A DNA stretch of 64,000 nucleotides from Pirellulales bacterium (GTDB taxonomy: Bacteria; Planctomycetota; Planctomycetia; Pirellulales; S012-138): contig JALCBR010000013.1 in the NCBI GenBank assembly GCA_028066245.1, positions 1 to 64,000 of the forward strand, read 5' to 3'. Position numbers and translations under genes: made by a program. The notes under the pieces are model-generated. The model saw nothing but the letters and a program-made list of their open reading frames with translations. It was not told the origin of the DNA and made no database searches. Shown here in pieces: positions 9,670 through 21,422 of the stretch (positions are counted from its first letter, which is position 1; every line of letters starts with the position of its first letter).

Positions 9670-10626
9670 TTACCAGGTCAAGTCTGCCCGGGGTTGCAAC
9701 GAGTGGCGTTCGCTGAGCTCTCGGAGAGTTACTCGTTCATCTTCGCTCAGATCCTTGGGCATGACGATCTTGATTTCAGCGAGGAGATCACCGGCCGGTT
9801 TCCCTTTGGGCTGGATGCCGTGGCCGCGGACGCGGAGCTTGGCTCCGGATGATGTTCCAGGGGGTACGGTCAGGCTGACAGTCCCCCACGGAGAGGGGAC
9901 ATCAACTTTCGCTCCGGCGGCCGCTTCCCCTAAAGTCACAGGCAGTGTGACAATCAAGTTGTTGCCGGCGCGGCGAAAGTTGGGGTGCGGCGATACACGC
10001 ACACGCAAGTACAAATCGCCAGGTCCGGCGGGGCCAGCTTGGCCTTTGCCACGGAGGCGAATGCGCTTGCCGTCTTCAATGCCAGCGGGAATCTTGACGG
10101 AAATCACTTCACTCTTTCCGCTGGTGTCTTGCACAGACAATTGAACTTCGCCACCCAACACGGCTGTGGCAAAGGAGATGCCCGTTTCATGTTCCATATC
10201 GCCGCCGGTTTGCGGCCGGGGTTGCTGCTGCTGTCCGCCGCCACGGGCGAACTGGGCGAAGATATCGGCGAAGCCACCGGGGCCGGGCCCGCGCCCGCCT
10301 CCGCCGCCAAACCGTTCCCCAAAGAGTTCGCCAAAGTCGATATCCACCGGCTGCCCGCCGGCGCCACCCCATTGCCCCCCAGGGCGCGGTCCGCCTTGTC
10401 CCATCTGTTCAAACGAGGCCCCGTAGCGATCGTACATTTCTCGCTTTTTGGGGTCATTCAGTACGTCAAACGCCGTTTGCACCTCCTGGAACTTTTGCTT
10501 GGCGGACTTGTCATCCGGATGCAAGTCCGGGTGATGCTTGCGAGCCAAATCACGGTACGCCTTGGCGATGTCCGCCTGCGATGCGTCGCGGTTCACTCCG
10601 AGCACGGAATAATAGTCTTTGGCCAT
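9670..10626 (-). CDS. DnaJ C-terminal / J-domain co-chaperone (CbpA-like)
   Basis: MAKDYYSVLGVNRDASQADIAKAYRDLARKHHPDLHPDDKSAKQKFQEVQTAFDVL, G-rich linker, DLYLRVRVSPHPNFRRAGNNLIVTLPVTLGEAAAGAKVDVPS. Confidence 0.92.
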   Translation of the reverse strand: MAKDYYSVLGVNRDASQADIAKAYRDLARKHHPDLHPDDKSAKQKFQEVQTAFDVLNDPKKREMYDRYGASFEQMGQGGPRPGGQWGGAGGQPVDIDFGELFGERFGGGGGRGPGPGGFADIFAQFARGGGQQQQPRPQTGGDMEHETGISFATAVLGGEVQLSVQDTSGKSEVISVKIPAGIEDGKRIRLRGKGQAGPAGPGDLYLRVRVSPHPNFRRAGNNLIVTLPVTLGEAAAGAKVDVPSPWGTVSLTVPPGTSSGAKLRVRGHGIQPKGKPAGDLLAEIKIVMPKDLSEDERVTLRELSERHSLQPRADLTW

Positions 10627-10813
10627 GAAACGGGCGTTCGAGGTGTAGAATCCGTGTTGAGGCGATTTGCCTACTAGTTGCAGCGAAGGGAGAACTCTCG
10701 ACAATTCTAGGGCGTTGTCCGTAGCGACTTCAAGGTGTGAAGAATCGTCCTCACATACACCCAAAATCAGTCGCCCTAGATGCCAGCCACTCCTGTCCTC
10801 TTCTGTGACGCCC

Positions 10814-11743
10814 ATGACCCAGCAACGAATCGTTTCGCTCCTCGCCAGTGGCACGGAGATGGTTTGTGGGCTGGGTCTGGCGGACCGGCTGGTGGCCATC
10901 AGCCATGAGTGTGACTATCCCGAACCGATCTTACATCTGCCGCGCGTGACCGGGACGCAGATCGACGTCAACTCGTCCAGCCGGGCGATCGACGACATCG
11001 TCCGTGAGATGTCCATCAATCAATCGGCCTTATATGAGATCGACGAACGGCAGCTGGCCGAGTTGTCGCCGGACTTGATCATCACTCAGGCCCAATGCGA
11101 CGTCTGTGCGGTACGCTATGAAGATGTCGTTTCAGCGGTTGAGCGTTTCCCGTCCCTCTCACATACAAAGATTGTGGCACTCAACCCGTTGACGTTTGCG
11201 GACATCTTTCGCGATATCGGCGTTGTGGCAGAAGCCTGTGGTGCAACGACCGCCGGCGAACGATATCTCAACGATTTACAGCGTCGGGTTAAGCAAGTTT
11301 GCCAGCTCGGCGAGAAGCTTGGTTCATTGCGGCCGCGCGTGGTTGGCATTGAATGGCTCGACCCAATCATGGTATCCGGAAATTGGATCCCGGAAATGAT
11401 TGAACTCTGCGGTGGAGAAGTGGTCTTGGCGAAAGCGGGCGAACACAGCCCATACACTTCCTGGGAACAGGTTCGCGCGGTACAGCCGGACGTAGTGTTG
11501 ATCATGCCCTGCGGTTTTGATCTGACGCGCACGATGAGCGAGCTTGATGTGTTGACGTCTTTGCCCGGTTGGAATGAGACGCCCGCCGCGAAAGCCAACC
11601 GCATCTTTGCGGTTGATGGAAACGCGTACTTCAATCGTTCCGGACCGAGAATGGTTGACAGCCTGGAAGTCTTGGCTGCGTTTGTGCAGGATCGCCCGAT
11701 GGATGTTCACATTCCTGCTGATGTTTGGCGACGATTGAACTAA
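10814..11743 (+). CDS. cobalamin-binding/BtuF-like periplasmic-binding-fold protein without obvious signal peptide
   Basis: QRIVSLLASGTEMVCGLGLADRLVAISHECDYP...DLIITQAQCDVCAV...VGIEWLDPIMVSGNWIPEMIELCGG. Confidence 0.8.
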   Translation: MTQQRIVSLLASGTEMVCGLGLADRLVAISHECDYPEPILHLPRVTGTQIDVNSSSRAIDDIVREMSINQSALYEIDERQLAELSPDLIITQAQCDVCAVRYEDVVSAVERFPSLSHTKIVALNPLTFADIFRDIGVVAEACGATTAGERYLNDLQRRVKQVCQLGEKLGSLRPRVVGIEWLDPIMVSGNWIPEMIELCGGEVVLAKAGEHSPYTSWEQVRAVQPDVVLIMPCGFDLTRTMSELDVLTSLPGWNETPAAKANRIFAVDGNAYFNRSGPRMVDSLEVLAAFVQDRPMDVHIPADVWRRLN

Positions 11744-11761
11744 GCGAAACACCAAGAACAC

Positions 11762-12091
11762 GTGACAGAATTCGCCACAACCAGACAGATCATTGCCGTT
11801 GTGCAGCCGTTCCAAGCGGAGTGCGTGTTGGAAGCGTTGCGGCTGGCACCGCTGGAAGCCTGTACCGTTCGAGAAGTAAAAGGTTTTGGGCGGCAGAAGA
11901 GCTATCTCGATCAATACGGCGATAGCGAGTACTCATACTCATTTTTGCCAAAGGTGGAAATCACGGTCTGGGTCGATTCATCACGGGTGGAAGACACGTC
12001 CCGCAAGATCATTGACGCCGCACGCACCGGGCGCATGGGGGACGGCAAGATCATGGTTGTGCCGATTTACGCGGATCGCTCCGTTGGTTGA
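11762..12091 (+). CDS. PII-family nitrogen regulatory-like protein
   Basis: IIAVVQPFQAECVLEALRLAPLEACTVREVKGFGRQKSYLDQYGDSEYSYSFLPKVEITVWVD...GRMGDGKIMVVPI; GTG start. Confidence 0.85.
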   Translation: MTEFATTRQIIAVVQPFQAECVLEALRLAPLEACTVREVKGFGRQKSYLDQYGDSEYSYSFLPKVEITVWVDSSRVEDTSRKIIDAARTGRMGDGKIMVVPIYADRSVG

Positions 12092-12146
12092 ATTGGCAAC
12101 GTTCCGCATGTTCTCCATCTGCTGGTTTGATCTTTCCCAACGCACA

Positions 12147-13364
12147 ATGACTGAGACCCCATCACTACCGGAATCGACGCAATGCCTGATCGTTGGTGGC
12201 GGACCGGCAGGCGCGATTCTTGGATTGCTGATGGCCAAGGCAGGAGTGTCCACCGTCCTGCTGGAAAAACACCACGATTTTGATCGTGAGTTCCGCGGCG
12301 ATACACTTCATCCTTCCACGCTGGAAGTGATGGACCAGCTCGGACTCGCGGAGCGGTTATTGGAAATTCCGCATGCGAAGTTGGAGCATGCGCGGCTGTT
12401 CACCGCGAACGATCAAATCGAAGTTGCTGATTTCACCCGGCTACGGACACGGTTTCCGTACATCGCGATCATGCCGCAGGAGAAGTTCCTGGAGTTTGTT
12501 ACCGCGGAAGCCGCAAAGCAGGAGAACTTTCGACTTCTGCTGGGAGCCGATGCACGTAGGTTATTGTGGGAGGGAGATACCGTCACTGGTGTGCGCTTTC
12601 GCTACGGAGGTGCCGAGTACAGTCTGAATGCCAGCCTGACTGTTGCCGCCGATGGTCGACACTCGCGAATGCGTAAAGAGAGTGGATTGACGCTGGATGC
12701 TACCGGTCCTCCCATGGATGTGCTGTGGCTGGGTCTACCGCGCGAACCCCAAGACGCTGATCTGGATGTTTCACTGCGAATTCGACCGGGCAAGATGTTG
12801 GTCTTGCTGGAACGGGATGAATGGTGGCAACTTGGATATGTGATCCTCAAGGGGAGTTTCCGTGAGTTGAAACAGCATGGTGTTGAAGTTTTACAGTCGA
12901 GCATTGCTGAAATGGCGCCCGAACTTGCCGACCGCGCAAAGCTGCTGACCGATTGGAAGCAAGTCATGCCACTTTCCGTGGAGTCCAGCCGGCTGCGGCA
13001 ATGGCACAAGCCGGGGTTACTCCTCATTGGCGATGCCGCGCACGTCATGTCGCCAGTTGGTGGTGTCGGCATCAACTATGCCATTCAAGACGCAGTCGCC
13101 ACGGCAAATCTGCTGAGCGGCAAACTCAAGCGTGGAATGCTCACTGAAGCAGATCTAAAGTTCGTGCAGAAAAGACGCGAGTTTCCCACGAAAGTCATCC
13201 AACGTTTTCAGAGGATAGTGCAAGACCGCATCATTCGTCAGGCACTCAATCCGGAGAAACCGTTTAAGCTCCCGTGGTTTCTCAAGCTGCCGTTGATCCG
13301 TCGGATTCCGGCGTGGCTGATCGGTTTTGGCGTGCGGCGAGAGCGCGTCAAGCAATCGCCCTGA
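12147..13364 (+). CDS. FAD-dependent monooxygenase/oxidoreductase
   Basis: CLIVGGGPAGAILGLLMAKAGVSTVLLEKH (Rossmann), LLIGDAAHVMSPVGGVGINYAIQDA. Confidence 0.92.
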   Translation: MTETPSLPESTQCLIVGGGPAGAILGLLMAKAGVSTVLLEKHHDFDREFRGDTLHPSTLEVMDQLGLAERLLEIPHAKLEHARLFTANDQIEVADFTRLRTRFPYIAIMPQEKFLEFVTAEAAKQENFRLLLGADARRLLWEGDTVTGVRFRYGGAEYSLNASLTVAADGRHSRMRKESGLTLDATGPPMDVLWLGLPREPQDADLDVSLRIRPGKMLVLLERDEWWQLGYVILKGSFRELKQHGVEVLQSSIAEMAPELADRAKLLTDWKQVMPLSVESSRLRQWHKPGLLLIGDAAHVMSPVGGVGINYAIQDAVATANLLSGKLKRGMLTEADLKFVQKRREFPTKVIQRFQRIVQDRIIRQALNPEKPFKLPWFLKLPLIRRIPAWLIGFGVRRERVKQSP

Positions 13365-13369
13365 ACTGT

Positions 13370-13783
13370 TCACTGGCTGTGTGGGCCGTCTGGCGTTACC
13401 GCTAGATAGAGCGATGTGCCCAGGATGGCGATGACAACCACATGAAAGATCACCATCCCGCGCAGTGCCTTCCGCTGCGTTTCATTCAAAGCAAACAGGG
13501 TTGGGAAAAATCCATAGATCACAATCTGGCTCACTGCGGCGATCAGAATTGCCAGTAGGCCCATGTGCGCGCGGAGTATCACCAGGATCACCGCTGCAAT
13601 ATCGAGGATTCCCCACATTACATCGCCCACCTTCCACGCAAGCGGGGCATCCCTCCACTTTACTTCACCCAGGCCGACCATGTTGGCGACATGGACCAGG
13701 CCTCCCAGGCCGTAGATAGCAGCGACCACAATAGCCAAGACGTAGAACCAAGTCGTCTCAAAGGCAATTGCGATCCAGTTCAT
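13370..13783 (-). CDS. integral membrane protein, unknown
   Basis: Four hydrophobic helices over 137 aa. Confidence 0.65.
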   Translation of the reverse strand: MNWIAIAFETTWFYVLAIVVAAIYGLGGLVHVANMVGLGEVKWRDAPLAWKVGDVMWGILDIAAVILVILRAHMGLLAILIAAVSQIVIYGFFPTLFALNETQRKALRGMVIFHVVVIAILGTSLYLAVTPDGPHSQ

Positions 13784-13995
13784 TGATTGCCTGGCGAATG
13801 AGTGTTCGCAAATGTATGCGGCTCACGTTGTCTGTCGCTATTTCAACCACACGGAGAGATGTCGATCAAGCTGGCCGTTGATTTTTCAACAAGCTGGGTA
13901 AGTCCCGAGATGAGATCTCAATCGCTGTACGGAAGACGCTGCGATCGGTGAGCCGTGCGAATCACTCTCGTACTCGGTGTTTTTCTAACAACCGA

Positions 13996-16575
13996 CTAGG
14001 AGAGCCACTTACCGGTCACAGACTGTGGCACGTTGCGGATCCCAGCAGGCTGCCCAGCATAAATCAGTTTGCCGCCTTCTTTCCCGCCGCCTGGTCCCAG
14101 ATCAATGATCCAATCGGCCGTGCGGATCACATCAGGGTGGTGCTCAATAACAATGACCGTATTGCCGACATCGACCAAGCGATTGAGTACCGTGAGCAGG
14201 CGGCGGATGTCTTCAAAATGCAGGCCGGTCGTTGGTTCATCCAGCACGTAAAGGGTATGGCCTTCCCCACGGCGGGCGAGTTCGGCTGCCAGTTTCACTC
14301 GCTGAGCTTCACCTCCGGAAAGCGAGAGTGAGGATTGGCCCAGGGTCAGATAGCCAAGCCCCACACTTTGCAGCGTTTCCAGGACACGATGGATTTTGGT
14401 GAAGTTTTGGAAGAACTCCGTTGCCTCATCGACCGTCATTTCCAGCACAGCCGCAATCGACTTTCCGCGATACAAGACTTCTAGTGTTTGTTGGTTGAAG
14501 CGATGGCCTCCGCAAGTAGCGCAGCGGACATACAGATCTGGCAAGAACTTCATCTCGATCTTGGTTTGGCCTCCGCCGCTGCATGACTCACATCGTCCTG
14601 ACTTGTTGTTGAAGCTGAAACGCGATGACTTGAACCCGCGCAGCTTAGCTTCCTTGGTCGTGGCGAAGACCTTGCGAATCTCATCGAACACGCCGGTGTA
14701 TGTCGCCGCATTGCTCCGCGGTGACCGGCCAATCGGCGTTTGGTCAATCTCGATAGCGCGCTGGAGACGCTCAGTCCCAATGAGTTCACGAAATGCCGCC
14801 GGGCTGGCGCTTTCGCTGCCCAGCGCTTGGCCGACCGCTGGGATGAGCGTCTGCATGACCAGCGTGCTCTTTCCAGATCCTGAGACGCCAGTCACGCACG
14901 TGAGCGCGCCCAACGGGAATTCAACGTCCAGTTCATTCAAGTTGTGGCCGGAAGCTCCTGCCAACTTGATCGTACATTGCGAATCAACGGCTTGTGCTTG
15001 CGAGAACAAGCTCGATGATTTAGTCGCATCAACAGACGCTCGCCCAGCCAGATAATCTCCGGTGAGCGAACCCGGCTGGTCGGCCAATTCTTCCGGAGTG
15101 CCAGCGGCGACGATCTCCCCGCCCAGTTTGCCAGCTCCGGGTCCAAGATCAAACACAATGTCGGCTTCCCGAATCATGGCCTCGTCGTGCTCGACAACAA
15201 CCAACGTGTTGCCCTGGCCTTGCAATTCACGTAAGGCATCAATTAGCCGCTGACTATCGGCCGGATGTAGCCCAATGGATGGTTCGTCGAGCACGTAGCA
15301 GACACCCACCAGCCCGACACCAATGGCGGTCGTTAATCGCACACGCTGAACCTCGCCGCCGGAGAGCGTTTGGGCGGAGCGGGCGAGCGTCAAATAGCCA
15401 ATGCCCAGACGCTCAAGCAGTTCCAATCGACGGGCAATGCTTGGAATGACCTTGTTGGCGATCTGCTTGTCCCGCTCATCAACAACCAGCGCCGCAAAGA
15501 ACTCTCGACAATCCTTCAAGGAAAGCCGGCAAAGCTCATCAATGTTCTTGCCGCCCAGACGCACGGCCAACGCCTCGGGACGCAACCGCGCTCCATGGCA
15601 TTCCGGGCAAACGCGCGCTGGATCTTCGACAGTTCCCAAGCCGGTACATGTGGGACAAGCGCCATAGGGACTATTGAAGCTGAACGACCGCGGTTCAATC
15701 TCGGCAATGCTGACATCTGTACAGCGGGGACAGGCAAATTTCGTGCTGAAGACTGTATCACGCCATTGAGTGCCCTCCTCAGGCAGCAAGTAGTTCAAGG
15801 CGAGCGCTCCATCACCATGCTTCAAAGCCAGGTTGATCGACTCGGCAATGCGTGGCTGCGGCTGATCACGAATAATGACGCGATCGACAATCGCATCGAT
15901 ATCATGGTTCTTGCGTGGCGAAATCTCTGGCAGTTGATCCAAGTCATAGACCTGCCCGTCAATCCGTGCCCGCACAAATCCGGCTTTGCGAATTGCTTCG
16001 ATGACATCCGCGTGTTGGCCACGGCGCCCACGCACCATCGGCGCCAGGATCATGGCTTTCGTGCCTGATGGAAACTGCGTAACCCGATCAATAATCTGCT
16101 CGCGGGATTGCTGGCGGATTTCTTCGCCGCACTCCGGGCAGTGCGGCGTGCCCAACCGAGCCATCAAGATGCGTAGATAGTCATAGATCTCCGTGACAGT
16201 GCCCACCGTGCTCCGCGGCTGGAGATGGCCGGGGCGTTGATCGATGGCGATGGTCGGTTCCAACCCCTCGATCAAATCGATATCTGGCCGTTCAAGTTGT
16301 CGCAAGAACTGCCGGGCGTAGGGAGAGAGCGTTTCGATGAACTGCCGTTGGCCTTCAGCAAAGATTGTATCGAACGCCAGCGAACTCTTTCCCGACCCGC
16401 TGACACCAGTAATGACCACAAACTGGTTACGAGGAATGTCCAGATTGAGGTTCTTCAGATTGTGAACGCGAACACCGCGCAGCCGCAGCACGTCACTGGA
16501 AGGGAGATCTCCAGTCGTATCTGGTTCACGTTCGTGCACCTGTGATGGCTCAAACTCGGGTTTGACGGACTTCGA
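13996..16575 (-). CDS. uvrA: excinuclease ABC subunit A (short form)
   Basis: [58 protein letters not shown], two LSGGE signatures, CxxC zinc motifs. Confidence 0.93.
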   Translation of the reverse strand, partial: SKSVKPEFEPSQVHEREPDTTGDLPSSDVLRLRGVRVHNLKNLNLDIPRNQFVVITGVSGSGKSSLAFDTIFAEGQRQFIETLSPYARQFLRQLERPDIDLIEGLEPTIAIDQRPGHLQPRSTVGTVTEIYDYLRILMARLGTPHCPECGEEIRQQSREQIIDRVTQFPSGTKAMILAPMVRGRRGQHADVIEAIRKAGFVRARIDGQVYDLDQLPEISPRKNHDIDAIVDRVIIRDQPQPRIAESINLALKHGDGALALNYLLPEEGTQWRDTVFSTKFACPRCTDVSIAEIEPRSFSFNSPYGACPTCTGLGTVEDPARVCPECHGARLRPEALAVRLGGKNIDELCRLSLKDCREFFAALVVDERDKQIANKVIPSIARRLELLERLGIGYLTLARSAQTLSGGEVQRVRLTTAIGVGLVGVCYVLDEPSIGLHPADSQRLIDALRELQGQGNTLVVVEHDEAMIREADIVFDLGPGAGKLGGEIVAAGTPEELADQPGSLTGDYLAGRASVDATKSSSLFSQAQAVDSQCTIKLAGASGHNLNELDVEFPLGALTCVTGVSGSGKSTLVMQTLIPAVGQALGSESASPAAFRELIGTERLQRAIEIDQTPIGRSPRSNAATYTGVFDEIRKVFATTKEAKLRGFKSSRFSFNNKSGRCESCSGGGQTKIEMKFLPDLYVRCATCGGHRFNQQTLEVLYRGKSIAAVLEMTVDEATEFFQNFTKIHRVLETLQSVGLGYLTLGQSSLSLSGGEAQRVKLAAELARRGEGHTLYVLDEPTTGLHFEDIRRLLTVLNRLVDVGNTVIVIEHHPDVIRTADWIIDLGPGGGKEGGKLIYAGQPAGIRNVPQSVTGKWLS

Positions 16576-16671
16576 CATCGAAGAATAGACTACCGTGGCC
16601 TTTGAGCGTTCAGTAGCAGGCAACTGCGCGGTCGCGCTCGTCGTCCTCCACATGCATGTAGCAACTCACTA

Positions 16672-16830
16672 ATGTCCAAGGAAGAGCAAGAGCCGCAAGA
16701 GAGACCACGGCGAACGAACTTCACAGCCCAACCGCCAGTCAAACGGAAAGGCTTGCTACTGGCTTCCGCCATCATGTTGGGCGTCTGGCTGATCGTGCTC
16801 GTCAGCCTGGCCGTGTATTCGGTTTCTTAG
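16672..16830 (+). CDS. putative 52-aa single-TM small protein
   Basis: Not in ORF track (<60 aa). ATG 16672 to TAG 16830: MSKEEQEPQERPRRTNFTAQPPVKRKGLLLASAIMLGVWLIVLVSLAVYSVS. Confidence 0.5.
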   Translation: MSKEEQEPQERPRRTNFTAQPPVKRKGLLLASAIMLGVWLIVLVSLAVYSVS

Positions 16831-16871
16831 AATATGGTGAGCGGATCCGCGAAATGACGCCCTCACCGCGC

Positions 16872-18176
<1,305 letters not shown>

Positions 18177-18328
18177 GCGGGGCTCCGTGACTCACGAGCA
18201 AACGATCTCGCGGCAGCAGTTCGGCGAGACGGCCGAGTATCGAATTCCGAAGTTGGAAAGTCAACGCAGTGCGACAACCGCGCTGCCATCGATTCGACAA
18301 ACCTAACGCGAGGGTTTACCCAACTGCT

Positions 18329-18820
18329 TCACCTGTCTTTGTATGCCTTGTCAAGTTCCTGAAGCATCGAGCCTGCTTGCGAATCGTCACCAGATGCCTG
18401 CCAAGCAGTCAGGGTCGCTTTGGCGATTTCGGGTTGTTGTTGCGGCGGAAACAACTCCAGCATATGCGACTGGTGCAGAGCGCCATGAAAACGATAATGG
18501 GGTGAATGGCTCACACCAGGTGAAGTTGTGCTCACGCGATGCCACGCCTCGATATCGGCAACGTCAACGGTCTCGCCCTGCAGAGCGAGCGACAACCGAG
18601 TATCGGTAAGTCGTTGGGAAATCGTTACAAACCAGAGGCTGCGTGAATATCTGGCTTGGCCTATCTTGATATTGATTTCCGAGCGCCGGCAGTTGACGCC
18701 AGACCAAGGAACGAAAAAGGGCACGATCCACGGCGCGAGAAGGAAACTCGCAACGGCTAAGCCGGTGATAATCTTGAGCTTCTTCACGACGTAGTACTTG
18801 CCAGAGTTCAGTAAACGCAC
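18329..18820 (-). CDS. hypothetical membrane-anchored protein
   Basis: N-terminal hydrophobic segment LKIITGLAVASFLLAPWIVPFFVPW; start uncertain. Confidence 0.5.
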   Translation of the reverse strand: MRLLNSGKYYVVKKLKIITGLAVASFLLAPWIVPFFVPWSGVNCRRSEINIKIGQARYSRSLWFVTISQRLTDTRLSLALQGETVDVADIEAWHRVSTTSPGVSHSPHYRFHGALHQSHMLELFPPQQQPEIAKATLTAWQASGDDSQAGSMLQELDKAYKDR

Positions 18821-18897
18821 CTACGATCTCGTGACATCGCCACGCATGTTGGCCGGGCAAGCTGCGCTCGCCACAGCCGCCCAACTCCTCGCCTCCC

Positions 18898-20010
18898 TCA
18901 TCGTGACATCAAGAAAAACACCAACAGCAGAATCAAGATTAACGCCACGCCGCCGATGATCGCGGCGCTGATCCTTCGCCAGGAAACAGGCTTGTCGCCA
19001 GCTGCTTTTCCCGTTTGACCGTTGAGCAGAAACTGAAACACTTCGTCCTGGTATCGATACGTCAACAGATACACTGGTAGCAGAATCAAGTCTTCGTTGA
19101 TGTCACTGAAGCCGGTGGTAACCTGCAAACTGCGATGAGTATCGCCGGGCAAGAAGTTCTTGATGTTGTTTTGCTCCCACTGCATGAACTCCGCCCGGCA
19201 CAGAGCTTCCGCAGATTCACGATCAACCGAGTATTCCTCGCACAGCCAACCAGCGATCATGTACGGCTGGTACCGTTTGAGCGCTGCCAGGTGAAATGGC
19301 TTGATGCGGTCCGCCTGATGTTGCGGCAAACCGCGGCTGCCGGAGACCAAGTACCCGCTGTAATAGCGATGATGATTGCCTGAGAGCGGCCACCATTCCG
19401 TCTCGCGGATGCGGCGTGTCTTGGTAACCGGTTTGCCGTTTTGAATCGTCGTGTACGTTTCCGTGCGATACCAATACTCGCCAATTGATGCTGACCAACG
19501 GCTCTGCGCCAACATGGAGAACGACCAGAACGGCAAGTAGACCCCTTTGAGCTTCTGGTCGATCTCGGCCATCGAGAGATCGCCAGGTCGAAACCAAGAG
19601 TTGTCTTTGATCCAAGTGTGAAACCGCTCCAACGCCTGTTCTGGCGTAACGGCGAAACCGATAGCGAATTCCGTCCGTTGCCGACCGGTCAGCTCTGGCG
19701 AATACTCGACAACATATGTGGAGTCACAAAACGGGCATACATAACTGCGATAATCTGGGTCCGTTTGCACCTCCGCGCCGCAGTTGGAACAGCGAAAGAA
19801 CTTGGCCGGCTCACTTTTGACTGGTGGAGGCTCCGCTTGCCCTTTGACGGGTTGGCCGACCTTCTCCTTCAAACGTACATTGATCGCTCCGCAGGCGGGA
19901 CAGAACTTGTCCAAGGCGTCAACCGGTGCGCCACACCTGTCGCATGGCTCTGCGTGCACCGCGGGAGGAGCATCTGCGGCGGTTACCGTGTTGCTGGTCA
20001 GCTGGGACAT
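18898..20010 (-). CDS. zinc-ribbon membrane protein
   Basis: CDRCGAPVDALDKFCPACGA and FRCSNCGAEVQTDPDYRSYVCPFCDS ribbons, C-terminal TM. Confidence 0.75.
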   Translation of the reverse strand: MSQLTSNTVTAADAPPAVHAEPCDRCGAPVDALDKFCPACGAINVRLKEKVGQPVKGQAEPPPVKSEPAKFFRCSNCGAEVQTDPDYRSYVCPFCDSTYVVEYSPELTGRQRTEFAIGFAVTPEQALERFHTWIKDNSWFRPGDLSMAEIDQKLKGVYLPFWSFSMLAQSRWSASIGEYWYRTETYTTIQNGKPVTKTRRIRETEWWPLSGNHHRYYSGYLVSGSRGLPQHQADRIKPFHLAALKRYQPYMIAGWLCEEYSVDRESAEALCRAEFMQWEQNNIKNFLPGDTHRSLQVTTGFSDINEDLILLPVYLLTYRYQDEVFQFLLNGQTGKAAGDKPVSWRRISAAIIGGVALILILLLVFFLMSR

Positions 20011-20083
20011 TGAGAAGGTCAAGGAAATCGACAAGAAAGAACACAGGGGTAGGATGAAGCATTATTGTTGGTTGCACGGAAAG

Positions 20084-20545
20084 TCAACACTGGGGTTTAT
20101 ATTGCAACAGCTTTGCGATTGCCTCACCAAATGTCGATGCATGAAGCTCTTCCGCAGTAATGGTTCCAGATGGCAATTCCAAGAATCTCTCTACTTCGCC
20201 ACACAGCTCAAGACATTCGCCATCATCACCATAGAACAATAGCGACAAAGGGTCATCGCACACAAAGTGATTGTGAGGCCATCCAAAGTGATCTTTGATG
20301 GAATCTGCAAAAAACTGCTCCAGTGTTACGTTGCGTTCGGTCGTGGTAAATGGCACCGAGTCGTTAGCTCCACGTTCTTCCAATTGAGCTATCAACGAAT
20401 CAAGAACCAACTGAATTCGCCGTGACTCAAGGCTCGTAGCAACGATCCATCCAAACAATGGGACGTATCGACAGAACCTTTCAACAACACCTGGACGAGT
20501 TGCAAGCGAATCAGGCACAAACAACGGCTTTGCCTGCGCATTCAT
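20084..20545 (-). CDS. hypothetical protein
   Basis: 153-aa ORF with normal globular composition. Confidence 0.55.
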   Translation of the reverse strand: MNAQAKPLFVPDSLATRPGVVERFCRYVPLFGWIVATSLESRRIQLVLDSLIAQLEERGANDSVPFTTTERNVTLEQFFADSIKDHFGWPHNHFVCDDPLSLLFYGDDGECLELCGEVERFLELPSGTITAEELHASTFGEAIAKLLQYKPQC

Positions 20546-20767
20546 CTGCGTGTCACACTACTGGTTACAAGTGTCCGCATTAATACAACTTGATCGGCGA
20601 TTCCAATGCCGCCACAACGGCTACTCCACTCTTTGCGCGCGGGTGACAACTTGAGACAAAAGAAACAAGCATCGATGTTCACTCACCGGAATGCGGAGCA
20701 GACGGCACAGGAACCGTTTGGAACGCATGCCGTAGCCATGCTCAAAACGAGTATGAGAGCTCCCCGG

Positions 20768-21085
20768 CTAGGTGTTAAGCATAGCACTGAATGCCATCCC
20801 AATCCCAATATGGACAACGACGAAGATCCCGGCGATCAGAAATGAGCGCTTAATCTCAACGCCATATACCGCCGAGATACACACGCTGAGCAGAACCCCC
20901 GTTGCTACTCCCGCAACAAGAATCGCGCCGATTCCGATTACCGACACCAAAGTGAGTGCAAGAACGTACGCGACTACCGATGCGCCAAGCGCGAGAAGCA
21001 ACGTTACCCAAAAGCTGCCTTCGTCATCGTTGAAGACTTTGAGAAGCACCATAAGCACGAGCGCGTCGAGTATGAGTCCGATCAT
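20768..21085 (-). CDS. small integral membrane protein
   Basis: 105 aa, several hydrophobic helices. Confidence 0.55.
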   Translation of the reverse strand: MIGLILDALVLMVLLKVFNDDEGSFWVTLLLALGASVVAYVLALTLVSVIGIGAILVAGVATGVLLSVCISAVYGVEIKRSFLIAGIFVVVHIGIGMAFSAMLNT

Positions 21086-21422
21086 TGCGGTCCCCTGTCA
21101 GCTGTCGCATTGATTCTACGAGATTCGTGCATCGTACGTGTGCATTCGCGTTGCAGCAAGAATTCAGTTCTCAGCCGAGGAATACTTGAATCATCAACGT
21201 CGAGCGGTCTACTTAGCGTGCCGCTGCCAATCACCGTCCACAAACTCCTCTATCCAATGGTGATTATCCAGAAGTTTGCATACCGCGACTTTTTCGATGC
21301 GGAGACGTGAAATATCACATCATTTTGTGGCGAAATTGGTGTCGCCAACCCTCAACGTCGCTAGAATGCCTTCCGTAAATCTTCACGCGGTCCAGGATTT
21401 CCAACTCAACAAGGACATTCGA

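Noticed and set aside
9985-10677. 230-aa plus-strand ORF and a Pro-rich ORF at 10166-10426
   Set aside because: Antisense to the Gly-rich linker of the DnaJ-type gene; proline richness is the complement of glycine codons.
14396-15055. 219-aa plus-strand ORF
   Set aside because: Antisense to uvrA; shadow frame.
15370-16068. 232-aa plus-strand ORF
   Set aside because: Antisense to uvrA, whose motifs are unambiguous.
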